A stretch of DNA of 64,000 nt from Hermatobates lingyangjiaoensis (Eukaryota > Arthropoda > Insecta > Hemiptera > Hermatobatidae). This document shows, piece after piece, positions 43,261 through 54,738 of this stretch. The notes under the pieces are model-generated. The model did not search any database. It was not told where the DNA came from and worked only from the letters and a program-made list of their open reading frames with translations. The DNA is taken from positions 1,560,001-1,624,000 of the forward strand of contig JAPFBL010000119.1 in the NCBI GenBank assembly GCA_026182355.1, given 5' to 3'. The first letter of the stretch is position 1; every line of letters begins with the position of its first letter. Made by a program: the position numbers and the translations under genes.

Positions 43261-44930
43261 TACTATAATGGGTCCCAAATAATACATGAGCCACAATCCA
43301 CTCCTACAACAACACTAAAAGTTGAAAGCCTTATAAGTGTGGACGTTAGGGAACACAAAACTGTTCTAGTACTAATGGTTTTTTTTCTATATTGCAACCA
43401 TAAACGGTATCTGTTCTACATCAACCAACTCTACTGGTCTACACTCCAATGGCCAATCGATTTTGTCAAACTTTAACTACCTCTCCATCACCAATGACCT
43501 TCGCCTGAATTTCAAACAGCAACGGTCTTTATCTACCATTTCAACCCTAAATGATCTTTGTATACCTTTCAACTGCTAACGGATTTCGTCTATATTATAC
43601 ATTTTCCATATATTAAAGTTACAACTGGAGTGTCCATCATCCCTCTTTTCCCGTGTTCATCCCAGTTTTAGCTTTCCCTTCCTGGTGTCCCCATAAATTC
43701 TTTCAAGACATTCAATTGACACACCTTAAGATTAACTGAAAGAAAGAGTCGACTCCATCAGGAATGAAAACCAGGTAGGCTCTGTTCATCTACCTGATAA
43801 CTGAGCAGATGAGTTATCAGGTATCAAATCTAATCGTGATACAGCAAATGCGTTCGTCACATGAACGTATGGGCAAATACACGAGGGAAGCGCCCGTCTA
43901 GCTACAACCAGTAAACTTACCTCTTTGGGATATAACACATCATATTAACACAAATCTTCATCATACAGTACACGGGATTCGATATGGTACCATAATATTC
44001 ACACAGTGTTATTTGTAAATTATCATAATATAAAATTATAAATTTTAAATAAAATTATAACAATGCAGTATTTTATAAATAGTATAGTGTTTTTATGACG
44101 TATTCATAATATTAATGCAAGATTTTACAAAATAACGCATTGTTTGCCTTACGTTTATTAATATTAAAGCAGCATTAAAAAATAGCCCAGTGATTTGTTG
44201 CGTTTAATAATATTTAGGATACAGTATTATCATTTTTATAATATTTCCACAACATTAAGACAGTAGCTCTTAAAATAGCGCAATAGTTTCTTATGTTTAA
44301 TAATATATTATTTTTTTATTTCATAATATTATCTTGCAATAATAAAATCAGAGTATTTTGCACAACAATTTTCTTCCAAACAATATTCCGAAAACAAATG
44401 ATATCTTATCAAAAAAGGCTGATTTAGTCTTCAAGTGGAATGCAAAATATGTATTTTTTTTTAAATATTAATCACTGGAGTAGACTGGATATAAAAAACA
44501 ATATACATTCAGAGAAGTATTTAAACAATGGTGGAGCACCGTCATCATCTAATACTGGTGATTTTTTTGAAGATGACTTTAAGGAAGGAAAAAACACATT
44601 CTTGCAGATCTAACGATAACATATCGTTTAATTAAAAACAACTAATCAATTAGAAGTGTAGATTGTACTTTAGAATCATACAATATAGTGTTTAATGACT
44701 CAAAACTTGCACAGATGTTGAAGTGGCCGATTAAAAAACATTGCTCTAGTTAAATATAAAATATTGCAAAATATTGTAAATTGCAAATCAGTTTTGGCAT
44801 AAATAAAATTGAGTTTTCTTGGGATCTCTACTGGTGCCAGCAAAAGTAATTCAAACGAAATGTTTGTTCTTTTGAAACAATACTTCACAGAAAATAAATA
44901 TATAGAAGTAAAAATGATTCAAAGTTGAAT
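43261..44930. other. Gene-free AT-rich region
   Basis: 43260-43650 has several loosely repeated 'CAACCA..AACGGTCTTC/TGTCTAC' phrases (also 42740-42960), which look like a decayed simple repeat. From 44000 on it is mostly A/T. I see no gene. Confidence 0.4.
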
Positions 44931-45059
44931 ATCTAACACGATACAAAGGTATAGTCGTTGCATAGAGAGGACATTAACAACTCACTAAATAAAAGTCTTG
45001 CTTTTAGAAAATGTCATTCCTGCTATTAGAGAAGGAACTTCTATTTAAGAGTAGAGGAA

Positions 45060-45267
45060 CGGTAGTCAATGTCATTGCAGTTTATATTAGACACTAGCTA
45101 ACAGGGAAGCACACCACCAGGTTGAGTCTTGAGGACATCTGCAGATCATGTCAAATCGAGGAAGACGAGGAATTTGTCAATATTAGGAAAGTACTTCTTT
45201 GAAGATATCAAGAGTATAGCATCCCCTGGTATCAGGGATCTAATCAAGTTTATTGATCTTTCTAGGT
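45060..45267 (+). pseudogene. Non-LTR retrotransposon ORF2 C-terminal fragment
   Basis: Frames read SCEDICRSCQIEEDEEFV, then after a frameshift LSILGKYFFEDIKSIASPGI and DLIKFIDLSRSEFF. The CxxC, the R..LG and the I..LI.FI..S..F pattern are typical of the end of jockey/R1-like ORF2 proteins. The hAT element has inserted at its very end. Confidence 0.5.
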
Positions 45268-45985
45268 CAGAGTTTTTCAAACTTTTTTCGACGCGGAACC
45301 CTTTTTGGTGCCAGTAACTTTCCCGGGAACACCAGATTCTAATGATTTTAAACAATCATAATATAAATATTTTGATTTGCCTTTTAAATAGTAAGTATGT
45401 TTAAAAATAATTAAAAAAGTAATATTACTGCAATGAGTATTTTTCAAATAAAAATTCAAAACAAAAAGATTTTAATTTTCATATTTCCCACAAGTGCATA
45501 ACACATAAAACAGAATTACTAGCAATTTTAACACAGAGTTCGTTTTGTAATCATTTTTGGTTTTATAGTTGAAAGTTTGAGTCTCAAGTTAGTCCGCCCC
45601 AGCATTAAGTCTACTTCGAAACTTGGTTTCTATGGCAATTTAAAGGAAAAATCTAGTTTCACATAAGTAGGTAGTGGGAAATGGCAGCAATGTGTGAAGT
45701 GCTACTTTTGCAATAGCAGGAAATTCGGGAATCAGATAGTTCCAAAAACTGACTAGTGTTTCATACTAAATATGAATAAAATTTTGACCACTTCTACTTA
45801 CGGATATATGTAGATATAAACATTATTTGGTTTCATGATTCACAAGAAATATAGAATAAATCCACACCCACAAAAAAAAAATTTAGAAAAATGTTTTTAC
45901 TAAATGTTTTTCACGGAACCCTAGACAGTCCGTTAAGGAACCCCTGGGTTCCGCAGAACCCACTTTGGGAACCTCTGTTCTAGGT
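45260..45985. mobile_element. Non-autonomous hAT element with 8-bp target duplication
   Basis: The element proper is 45268-45977 (710 bp). The flanking octamers TTCTAGGT at 45260-45267 and 45978-45985 are identical. The ends begin CAGAG and end CTCTG; the right end read inward is CAGAGGTTCCCAAAGTGGG, typical of hAT termini, and the left is a diverged relative (CAGAGTTTTTCAAACTTTT). Both ends then have GCGGAACCC. No transposase frame is present. Confidence 0.88.
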
Positions 45986-47814
45986 AGTTCAAGTGTACCA
46001 GTGAATACCTAGGGGAGAATACCTGTTCTTCATTGTGAATCACTGCTATCACAAGATACCAGTTTATGGCCTTTGTGGGTTTTCTTCTTGGAAGCTCACT
46101 GCAAACTAACTTACAGTAATAAAGACTGAAAAAATAATTAAAGATTTTTCCACTTTTACCAAAATGAATCCTTACAGGCAGTTAATAGCTTTAGGGCTGG
46201 GTTATGCAATTCAGACGAGAATGTGGCTCATTTAGCACCCATTACATCACGAGGGGCGCTAACTGCACGTGGTGTCACCATACAAGTTATAACACGCCAA
46301 ATATTGCTTGATTTCAGTGATCTAACGACAACAGGAGTATTCAACATCCATATGACCAATATAATAAGGGTTCTTTTTTTAAATGGTAGAAGCATGTACC
46401 AGTCGGTCATAAGAAAATATAAACTCTTTAATCACAAACTCGTAAACCAAAATTAGAAATAAGTTGTCTATATCATGACTACCTGTATATTTCACTTGAA
46501 ACATTAACTCCCATATTGATATTCTATAATTTATTATAGTAATTCATTATGACTATATTACAATACACATAATGAATATTTAATGGAGATTAAATATGTA
46601 CATTAACATACAAATCATCTAAGGTATATATTTAACAACTAACTTTACTTATTTCACACAGATATCACTTATTACATAGATAATTGTATATTTAAACTAC
46701 ATAAGTATCTGAAAATAACAGAAACTTTTATATAAGCCATCTATAATAAAATCGCCACAATTTATCTCGCTACAATTTTCTAACCAAATTTCCACTATGC
46801 TTTTGTCATATTAAACTATTAATATTTACTTTGAGAAAAGTTATTCTTTGAGTTGATAGTATAAGGTTGACACCAATTTTTTGTTTTAGGAAATGCTAGA
46901 AAAAAAAAAACTTTTCTTCTTAGAAAAGAAAGTGACGTTAAGAGATTCAAAAAATTCTGAAGTTCTTTACACCAAATGCTTAGGTTCCTCCATCATGGAC
47001 AAATGAATGATATGGACATTATATCTGATGGAGGAGTTGCAAGAAGAATATACGTAAAATTGACCAGGTCAGATTATAAATTAAAGAGTAACAAGCCACG
47101 TGAAGACACGAACCTCCTCTCAGAATCATGCTTGCTTTTACCTCATTACTACGTTCCTATTTTAGAATATTATTCACAACTGATGTAACTAATTCATAGG
47201 TATAGTATCTTTGTAAAACTAGTTCATGAACTATGAACTTGATTAGTAGTCTTTACAGATAGTTCCATATATATATAACTTTAAATTACACAAAGCACGA
47301 CACAGAAAAGAGAATACAAAGAAAACTTACAGAATTCAATATTTCGAACTGTTGTTCGTCATAAGGAGAGTAGACTAGAGGAGAGGACGAAGTGAGAGAG
47401 ATCTCCCCACGTCGAAGAACGGAGCGCGAATGAAGAAATAAAGAGTCAACCGAAGAGGGCAGCACTAGAGTAAAAAAAGGAGCTAGGCACTAAACGTCGG
47501 AGAACGGAGAAAGCAAAAACAATAGATAAAATTATAAAAAAGGAAATAATAAAAAAAATAATATAAAAAAATATATATATAATAAAAAAAGGGGGAAAAA
47601 ATAATAAAAATATATATATATGAATATGAATATATAAGTTAAAAATTAAAAGAAAAACAAATAAAAGTTAACGCTTTTGATTTAAACCGGGATCTGATTG
47701 GGCCCCCAATAACCATATGTGGGCCTCCTCAGACGCTCTTAATGTCAAACTACGGTCATCAGTGGTCACTAGCTTAATAAAATATATATGATCAAATCAC
47801 ACTATGAAATAGGA
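45986..47814. other. Intergenic region without clear gene
   Basis: 46223-46456 and 46976-47188 have short open frames without family features or consistent splice sites. 47330-47520 contains a hammerhead-like block (- strand, TATGACGAAC...GTTCGAAATATTG) and a GC-richer PLE-type segment, followed by A/T runs. Confidence 0.4.
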
Positions 47815-47870
47815 AAACAAGACTAAGATCTTTCAACCGCAACAAGCGGTCTTCGTCAGAGTCAAAAACC
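47815..47870 (-). ncRNA. Hammerhead-like ribozyme motif (AGAUCU type)
   Basis: On the - strand: GACT, core CTGACGA (47859-47853), stem II ACCG/CGGT, GAAA (47834-47831), AGAUCU, U, AGTC. It is an intact-looking copy of the motif at 30890-30945, just outside the large PLE pair. Confidence 0.65.
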
Positions 47871-48062
47871 CAACTGAGGAAGACTGCAACAGGTATCAGC
47901 TAAATTTGCTGTCATTTTCAATAATGTGTGTGTCAAGAAGGACTGCTACCAAAATTTACGAATATATCTATATATATATATATATATATAATCTAGGAGG
48001 TGTCAGAGCTTATTTTTCTTCATTGTGATTCTTCCTACGACATTTTGTCTCATATACATATC

Positions 48063-50576
48063 TTAGGTGTTACTGGTCTGAATACTGGGCGGTGACTGAG
48101 TGTCGGCTTGGCGAGTAGCTGGTGGTTGGTCACCTAGTAGCTGCAGTGTGCGTGAAACCCCCGTGTGTTGACGATTAATTAATGGGTTGTGCTTCATGAT
48201 TTTCATGGCTTCATATATTTGCAGTCTGGCTGGATCATTAATTTTCTTTAAAATGATGGTGTTTTGAACAAGGTCCTGGCGGGTGAGTTTTCTTCCATGT
48301 TCCTCGGAGGTGTGTCTAGCGATGGCTCCTGCTTGCAAGTGCATTGTCAGTCGTCGTGAGAGTGTGGTCGATGTCATACCGATATATTTTGAATTGTCTA
48401 GGAGCTCACAATCTCCGATATTGCAGTTATATTCGTATATGACATTGGCCTTTTGTATCTCCGGGATGACTGCATCTGGGCTGTTTTTCATTATCAAGTT
48501 AGCGGTGGTTCTACTTTTATAGTAAATATGGACTTGAAGACGTTCATTTTCGTTATTACATTTAACATTCCTGCGGATAATTTGTTTCAACACTCTCTCG
48601 TCTTCTTTATACGCCTCTGTGTATTGATTCTTATAGTACACCTTATGGACTGTGCTACTTCGGTCGATTGTTTGATTAGCATTGTTGGACCGGGTTTTGA
48701 GGTAGGCGTTAACTACTTTATCAAAAGAGGTGTTGCTATAGCCGTTATTGATAAATGTTTGCCTTAATTGAGAGATTCTTTCATGAAACAACTGCCATGA
48801 TGAAGAGGTCTTGTATGTCCTATGTACTAGAGCATGAATTGTTCCTAATTTGTAGCGTTCGGGGCACTCACTTTTTTCGTTAATATATATTCCTTGGTCC
48901 GTTGGCTTTTGATATACAGATGTGATATAACTTGATTTACGGCCATCGATGTGCACGTCCAGGAAGTTGATTTGACCTTCTTCACCTTCCTCATGAGTGA
49001 AGTTCAGTCCAGACAATTTTTGGAATGCAATTTTTAGTGCCAGCAGCTCTTCTGTAGAATTAATGACAACCAAGCAGTCGTCTACACAGCGGCAATACAA
49101 CGTAGGTTTATTTATTTGTAGTACCTGGTTTTCAGTATAGCACATAAAGAAGTTTGCGAACGTTACTCCCAGAGGTGAGCCCATTGCAACACCGTCTACT
49201 TGGTAATATAAGCTTCCATCAATGTGGCGAAATGGTGATTTTGTGGTGCATGCTCGTAGCAATTTCTTCATAGTGCCTTCAGGAATGGGTGGTGAGGGCA
49301 TCGTGTTTTGATGGTACATTGCATCACAGATGATGTCTATTGTGCGTTCTACTGGGACATTTGTAAAAAGTGACTCGACATCGAGTGATGCAAATTTTCC
49401 TTTTGGTTTTGTGGTTCTTAGGATGTGCAGCAAGTCATCAGTGGAGGTTAGCATGTACTTCGCTGGCATATAGGGAGAAATAATTTTGTTTAGCTCCTTC
49501 GCCGTGTTGTATATTGGGGTTGTGACCTGAGAGATGATGGGGCGTAATGGGTTATTTACCTTATGCGTCTTTACAGTTCCATACAGGTAACCCGGGGAGT
49601 ATTCACCAAAAATAGGTTTTAGGATCTTTTCTTTATGACCTCTGTTGGCGGCTGCTATTAGTTTATTTACTTCAGTTTTGAGTGTTTTGGTAGGGTCCCT
49701 TGTAATCTTTTTGAATTTTGATGCATCTGCTAGTATTGAATCAAGTTTTCCTTTATATTCTTCCTTGTCCATCACAACAAGAATGTTGGATTTATCGGCT
49801 TTCCGAACTGTAATATTTGGATGGTGTTTCAGTTCTTTGGCTGCTTGACGGAGTTCGGTGGTGAGTATTTTGGATTTTCCAACATTCCGCTTCTTCGTCT
49901 TCTCAGCGCGTAACTGGTCTCTGAGGTCAGGTGATAGCGTTACGAGGTTTTGTTCCTCTAGGTTCAGTAGTGAACAGTAGAGTTGTTCTAGTTCTATTGC
50001 CTTCGTCTCTTCATCAAATTTACTGGCAAAATGGCATTTTGGACCAAAGTTAAGGAGCGTTGTTTGGTCCTTTGTCAATTCGGTTTTGGACAGATTGATG
50101 AAGAAATTATTCCTCTTTGGTATGCTTACATGTCCTCCGTTCAGTTTCTTCAGTTTGTTGGTTATACGCAGCGATGTTTTATGCTCGTAGTTGGACAGGA
50201 TTTGTGTTAGCGTTTGAGACAATTCATTGTATCTTTCCTCTTCCAATCTTTCTTTAAGAGTTTTACGTAGGTTAGTGTCCTGGATCCGCAAGCCCTCTAT
50301 TGCAGAACGAGCATTCTTTATTTCTCTCATTATCAAATTCCATTGAAAATCATTAGTGAAACCTCCATTCTTTGCTTTTGGATCATGAAGACGAACATTA
50401 ATGTACTGAGGTAGCAGTCTTTCAGATATGCAGGTCTGGTTGAACACGATGGAGTATTCTCTTTGTAAAATCTTCTTTCCAATTTTCTCAAGCTTTCGAA
50501 AGAGCAATTTTTCGTTGTTAGAACAATTGTTTAGAATTGTTGACACGTTTCGACTGTCCATAGCAGTCATTACCAA
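48063..50576 (-). CDS. Penelope-like polyprotein, full length but with altered RT catalytic motif
   Basis: The 837-codon unbroken frame encodes an N-terminal PLE region (residues 1-230), a reverse transcriptase related to telomerase RT, and a C-terminal GIY-YIG endonuclease. RT landmarks: PGYLYGTVKTHK near 328, NPLRPIIS near 342, FASLDVESLFTNVP near 395, GVAMGSPLGVTFAN near 462, and the catalytic motif at 497-500, which reads CVDD. The Tyr normally before xDD is Cys. The partner copy at 50974 has YVDD in the same place. The nuclease has VIYEY near 712, YIGMT near 731 and SRRLTMH near 740. The element would copy its RNA at nicked target DNA in the nucleus. The Tyr-to-Cys change probably reduces or abolishes RT activity. 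A Pro/Gln/Thr-rich tail closes the protein. Confidence 0.93.
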   Translation of the reverse strand: MVMTAMDSRNVSTILNNCSNNEKLLFRKLEKIGKKILQREYSIVFNQTCISERLLPQYINVRLHDPKAKNGGFTNDFQWNLIMREIKNARSAIEGLRIQDTNLRKTLKERLEEERYNELSQTLTQILSNYEHKTSLRITNKLKKLNGGHVSIPKRNNFFINLSKTELTKDQTTLLNFGPKCHFASKFDEETKAIELEQLYCSLLNLEEQNLVTLSPDLRDQLRAEKTKKRNVGKSKILTTELRQAAKELKHHPNITVRKADKSNILVVMDKEEYKGKLDSILADASKFKKITRDPTKTLKTEVNKLIAAANRGHKEKILKPIFGEYSPGYLYGTVKTHKVNNPLRPIISQVTTPIYNTAKELNKIISPYMPAKYMLTSTDDLLHILRTTKPKGKFASLDVESLFTNVPVERTIDIICDAMYHQNTMPSPPIPEGTMKKLLRACTTKSPFRHIDGSLYYQVDGVAMGSPLGVTFANFFMCYTENQVLQINKPTLYCRCVDDCLVVINSTEELLALKIAFQKLSGLNFTHEEGEEGQINFLDVHIDGRKSSYITSVYQKPTDQGIYINEKSECPERYKLGTIHALVHRTYKTSSSWQLFHERISQLRQTFINNGYSNTSFDKVVNAYLKTRSNNANQTIDRSSTVHKVYYKNQYTEAYKEDERVLKQIIRRNVKCNNENERLQVHIYYKSRTTANLIMKNSPDAVIPEIQKANVIYEYNCNIGDCELLDNSKYIGMTSTTLSRRLTMHLQAGAIARHTSEEHGRKLTRQDLVQNTIILKKINDPARLQIYEAMKIMKHNPLINRQHTGVSRTLQLLGDQPPATRQADTQSPPSIQTSNT

Positions 50577-51020
50577 GACATGAAGGAGATAAAGTTTCTT
50601 AGGGAACTTTATTGATGTTTAAGAAGAATTTGAGCCAATTGTCAGGTATACATAGTTAGTAGATTCTTTGTTTGACAAATGTAAACAAATAATTTGACAG
50701 TGGTGACAAATTATCTGATTACCACTTTCAAAGTTTGAAGCTGTAGTTGCCAGTTGCTGCTAATGGCAATCCGCACAATCACTACGATCAGTTACAGCGA
50801 CTACTCTGGTCTTGGTGAGTCGTTAATAGTCAATTCCAAACTTATTAATTTTCATAGCCGGTTGTAAACAAGAAAAAGAAAAAGAGAGATGAGACAAATT
50901 AATACTAGTTGCTGCAAAGCTCTAGCAACAATCTCAGTAGGAAAAAAGACTCAGAATTTTCTACTGGTCACAATTGCAACCCCTGAAAGTAATGTTAAAA
51001 CGTACTTACATTCAAACTTT
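50577..51020. other. Spacer between the two PLE arms
   Basis: It should hold the 5' untranslated region and promoter of the - strand PLE. It has no open frame beyond the first codons of the truncated + strand copy and no close match to the arms. No hammerhead core is obvious here. Confidence 0.4.
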
Positions 51021-52977
51021 ATTTGATGAAGAGACGAAGGCAATAGAACTAGAACAACTCTACTGTTCACTACTGAACCTAGAGGAACAGAACCTCGTAA
51101 CGCTATCACCTGACCTCAGAGACCAGTTACGCGCTGAGAAGACGAAGAAGCGGAATGTTGGAAAATCCAAAATACTCACCACCGAACTCCATCAAGCAGC
51201 CAAAGAACTGAAACACCATCCAAATATTACAGTTCGGAAAGCCGATAAATCCAACATTCTTGTTGTGATGGACAAGGAAGAATATAAAGGAAAACTTGAT
51301 TCAATACTAGCAGATGCATCAAAATTCAAAAAGATTACAAGGGACCCTACCAAAACACTCAAAACTGAAGTAAATAAACTAATAGCAGCCGCCAACAGAG
51401 GTCATAAAGAAAAGATCCTAAAACCTATTTTTGGTGAATACTCCCCGGGTTACCTGTATGGAACTGTAAAGACGCATAAGGTAAATAACCCATTACGCCC
51501 CATCATCTCTCAGGTCACAACCCCAATATACAACACGGCGAAGGAGCTAAACAAAATTATTTCTCCCTATATGCCAGCGAAGTACATGCTAACCTCCACT
51601 GATGACTTGCTGCACATCCTAAGAACCACAAAACCAAAAGGAAAATTTGCATCACTCGATGTCGAGTCACTTTTTACAAATGTCCCAGTAGAACGCACAA
51701 TAGACATCATCTGTGATGCAATGTACCATCAAAACACGATGCCCTCACCACCCATTCCTGAAGGCACTATGAAGAAATTGCTACGAGCATGCACCACAAA
51801 ATCACCATTTCGCCACATTGATGGAAGCTTATATTACCAAGTAGACGGTGTTGCAATGGGCTCACCTCTGGGAGTAACGTTCGCAAACTTCTTTATGTGC
51901 TATACTGAAAACCAGGTACTACAAATAAATAAACCTACGTTGTATTGCCGCTATGTAGACGACTGCTTGGTTGTCATTAATTCTACAGAAGAGCTGCTGG
52001 CACTAAAAATTGCATTCCAAAAATTGTCTGGACTGAACTTCACTCATGAGGAAGGTGAAGAAGGTCAAATCAACTTCCTGGACGTGCACATCGATGGCCG
52101 TAAATCAAGTTATATCACATCTGTATATCAAAAGCCAACGGACCAAGGAATATATATTAACGAAAAAAGTGAGTGCCCCGAACGCTACAAATTAGGAACA
52201 ATTCATGCTCTAGTACATAGGACATACAAGACCTCTTCATCATGGCAGTTGTTTCATGAAAGAATCTCTCAATTAAGGCAAACATTTATCAATAACGGCT
52301 ATAGCAACACCTCTTTTGATAAAGTAGTTAACGCCTACCTCAAAACCCGGTCCAACAATGCTAATCAAACAATCGACCGAAGTAGCACAGTCCATAAGGT
52401 GTACTATAAGAATCAATACACAGAGGCGTATAAAGAAGACGAGAGAGTGTTGAAACAAATTATCCGCAGGAATGTTAAATGTAATAACGAAAATGAACGT
52501 CTTCAAGTCCATATTTACTATAAAAGTAGAACCACCGCTAACTTGATAATGAAAAACAGCCCAGATGCAGTCATCCCGGAGATACAAAAGGCCAATGTCA
52601 TATACGAATATAACTGCAATATCGGAGATTGTGAGCTCCTAGACAATTCAAAATATATCGGTATGACATCGACCACACTCTCACGACGACTGACAATGCA
52701 CTTGCAAGCAGGAGCCATCGCTAGACACACCTCCGAGGAACATGGAAGAAAACTCACCCGCCAGGACCTTGTTCAAAACACCATCATTTTAAAGAAAATT
52801 AATGATCCAGCCAGACTGCAAATATATGAAGCCATGAAAATCATGAAGCACAACCCATTAATTAATCGTCAACACACGGGGGTTTCACGCACACTGCAGC
52901 TACTAGGTGACCAACCACCAGCTACTCGCCAAGCCGACACTCAGTCACCGCCCAGTATTCAGACCAGCAACACCTAA
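50974..52977 (+). pseudogene. 5'-truncated Penelope-like element, intact YVDD
   Basis: The frame is 667 codons. Homology to the partner begins at FDEETKAIEL, so the first about 187 residues are replaced by about 15 unrelated codons. Over the shared 652 residues I find two differences: His instead of Arg at partner residue 243 and Tyr instead of Cys at 497. RT and GIY-YIG domains are otherwise complete. It lacks its own N-terminal part and promoter, so it is probably not autonomous. Confidence 0.9.
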
Positions 52978-53091
52978 GATATGTATATGAGACAAAATGT
53001 CGTAGGAAGAATCACAATGAAGAAAAATAAGCTCTGACACCTCCTAGATTATATAAAGAAGAGTAAATAAATAAATATATATATATATATA

Positions 53092-54408
53092 TTTATACAG
53101 CATAATGTCTTTCAGTTTGAGGGTCGTTATTACCTTCAAACCAGAGGCACAGCTATGGGTACGATTATGGCCCCTTCTTACGCTAATCTTTTAATGGCCA
53201 AATTAGAGCAGGATTTCCTGGCCACCTGTCAACTTCTTCCACTCCTTTATCTCCGTTTTATTGATGATATTTTCTTCATTTGGCCCCATGGCAAACATAA
53301 CTTAGAACTTTTCCTACACTCCTTTCAAAATTTCTGCCCCTCCATCACTTTCACTTACGACATCTCCGACAGACTTATCACCTTTCTTGACGTTGACGTT
53401 ACTTTAGACAATGGACACTTCTTGACTTCCGTACATATAAAACCCACCAACTCCCAACAGTACCTCCATTACAATAGTTGCCATCCATCCCATATTAAAA
53501 AGTCTATACCTCGATCCTTGTCCCTCCGTATTCACAATATCTGCAATAATCTCCAAGACCGCAGACATCACCTTAACCTCTTAAAGGACAAATTTTCTGA
53601 ACGAGGCTATCCTCGCTCCTTCATTGATAGTCGTGTTTTACCGGCTGACATTTCCCACCAACCCAGACCCAAGAGGGATAGAAGTAACACTTCCTTCTTC
53701 CTGACAACCTACTTCCCTGGCGCTTATAAGCTTCGTGCTGTTATTAAGGAGTCTTTTCCGATTCTGTCTACTTCTACTTCTTCCATCTTTAATCACCCCC
53801 CTTCTATTTCCTACCGTAAACCTGCCAATCTAAAAAGCATTTTCTCTCATATTTCCCCTCAGCCTTCCAATCCTGTTCCTGGAATGAAACAATGTGGACG
53901 CCGTGGCTGTCAAACTTGCCTGATTGTAAATCCTAATCCTTCCTTCGATTCCCCTCTCCACCATAGTTCCTACCCGGTTCAGGTCAATTCCTCCTGTACC
54001 TCGAGCAACTGTGTTTACCGACTGGATTGCACTCAGTGTGACTCCTTTTACGTTGGCTTAACTTCTAATAAGTTGAGCCTTCGTATGAATGGTCATAGGG
54101 CTTCAGTCGGTCAACGCAGTAACTATCCTGTAGCCATCCATGCGAACTCGCATGGACTCAGTTTCAATGACTGTTTCAGGGTTCAGATCCTGAAACAGAT
54201 CCCCGAATCCAACAATAAAGTTACCCTAAGAGCTTCAGAGGAGGCATACATATGCTTACTTGATGCTCGCTCTTCCCCGGACTCAACCTCAACCGATAAT
54301 TTATTTATGATTTATTTATTTATTTATTATTATTTATTTATTATTTTTTATTTATTTATTATTTTTTATTTTACTTTTTATTTATTATTTTTATTAATTT
54401 TAATTTGA
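53092..54408 (+). pseudogene. PLE RT (C-terminal half) plus GIY-YIG endonuclease
   Basis: The open frame begins with HNVFQFEGRYYLQTRGTAMG (RT motif B); its first Met is at 53155. The catalytic motif is RFIDDIFF, then ITFLDVDV (motif D/E). A linker follows with the Cys cluster CGRRGCQTC and a later His, a putative zinc site seen in some PLE families between RT and nuclease. The GIY-YIG part has NCVYRLDC, SFYVGLTSNKLSLRMNGHR and a conserved Glu in ASEEAYIC. The frame is unbroken to the stop, but the last about 30 residues come from the TTTA repeat and are not real protein sequence. The fingers and motif A are missing, so this is a truncated copy. A related fragment is at 28336-28770. Confidence 0.88.
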
Positions 54409-54584
54409 TTTATCTACTTTTTTATAATTTTTTATAGTTATAATTTTTACTCGTTCCTTTTACGTCTTAATTTGGCTCTTCATTTCCTTCCCTCCCTTCC
54501 CCCGCTTGGTGGTAAGTGGTGGGGTACTGGCTGCGGTTTCCGAGTTCAGTACCGCCCTGTCTTCCTGCGGGACTCTTCGCTCTT

Positions 54585-54626
54585 CGCACCTCCTGATGAC
54601 GACGATTGTCGAAATATCGATGTGAG
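54585..54626 (+). ncRNA. Hammerhead-like ribozyme motif (AUAU type), intact core
   Basis: Core CTGATGA is at 54593-54599. Stem II is GAC-GATT-GTC, GAAA begins at 54611, stem III is only the palindrome AUAU, and C54618 is the cleavage base. Stem I CACCTC pairs with GATGTG at five of six positions. This is the best match to the hammerhead consensus in the window and lies at the 3' end of a PLE, as known for these elements. So short a stem III suggests cleavage as a dimer. Confidence 0.7.
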
Positions 54627-54669
54627 TTATGTCTGTGTCTTTCTGTGTGTTTCCTTCGTTTTTTATTTT

Positions 54670-54675
<6 letters not shown>

Positions 54676-54735
<60 letters not shown>
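54676..54735. repeat. (TA)n(TG)n microsatellite
   Basis: About 26 bases of TA are followed by about 34 bases of TG. Confidence 0.95.

Positions 54736-54738
<3 letters not shown>

Larger units (their letters stand above)
47985..53056. mobile_element. Head-to-head inverted pair of Penelope-like elements
   Basis: 47985-50019 and 51021-53056 are inverted arms of about 2,035 bp that appear over 99% identical. The left element (- strand) is full-length in coding sequence; the right copy (+ strand) starts abruptly inside the frame at ATTTGATGAAGAG. Their 3' ends face outward into TA-rich DNA, and about 1 kb of the left copy's 5' region plus unique sequence separates the arms. An added truncated inverted copy at the 5' side is a known Penelope arrangement. 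Confidence 0.93.
53090..54640 (+). mobile_element. 5'-truncated PLE of a second family
   Basis: The element starts within RT motif B at about 53092, directly after a TA-rich run, and ends beyond the hammerhead-like motif at 54585-54626. It lies next to, and in the same orientation as, the truncated PLE before it. A TTTA-type simple repeat (54301-54420) lies between the frame and the 3' end. Confidence 0.85.

Noticed and set aside
48283..52757. Hydrophobic frames of 67-104 codons occurring twice, opposite the PLE coding strands
   Set aside because: They appear in duplicate only because the PLE arms are inverted copies; they are antisense shadows.
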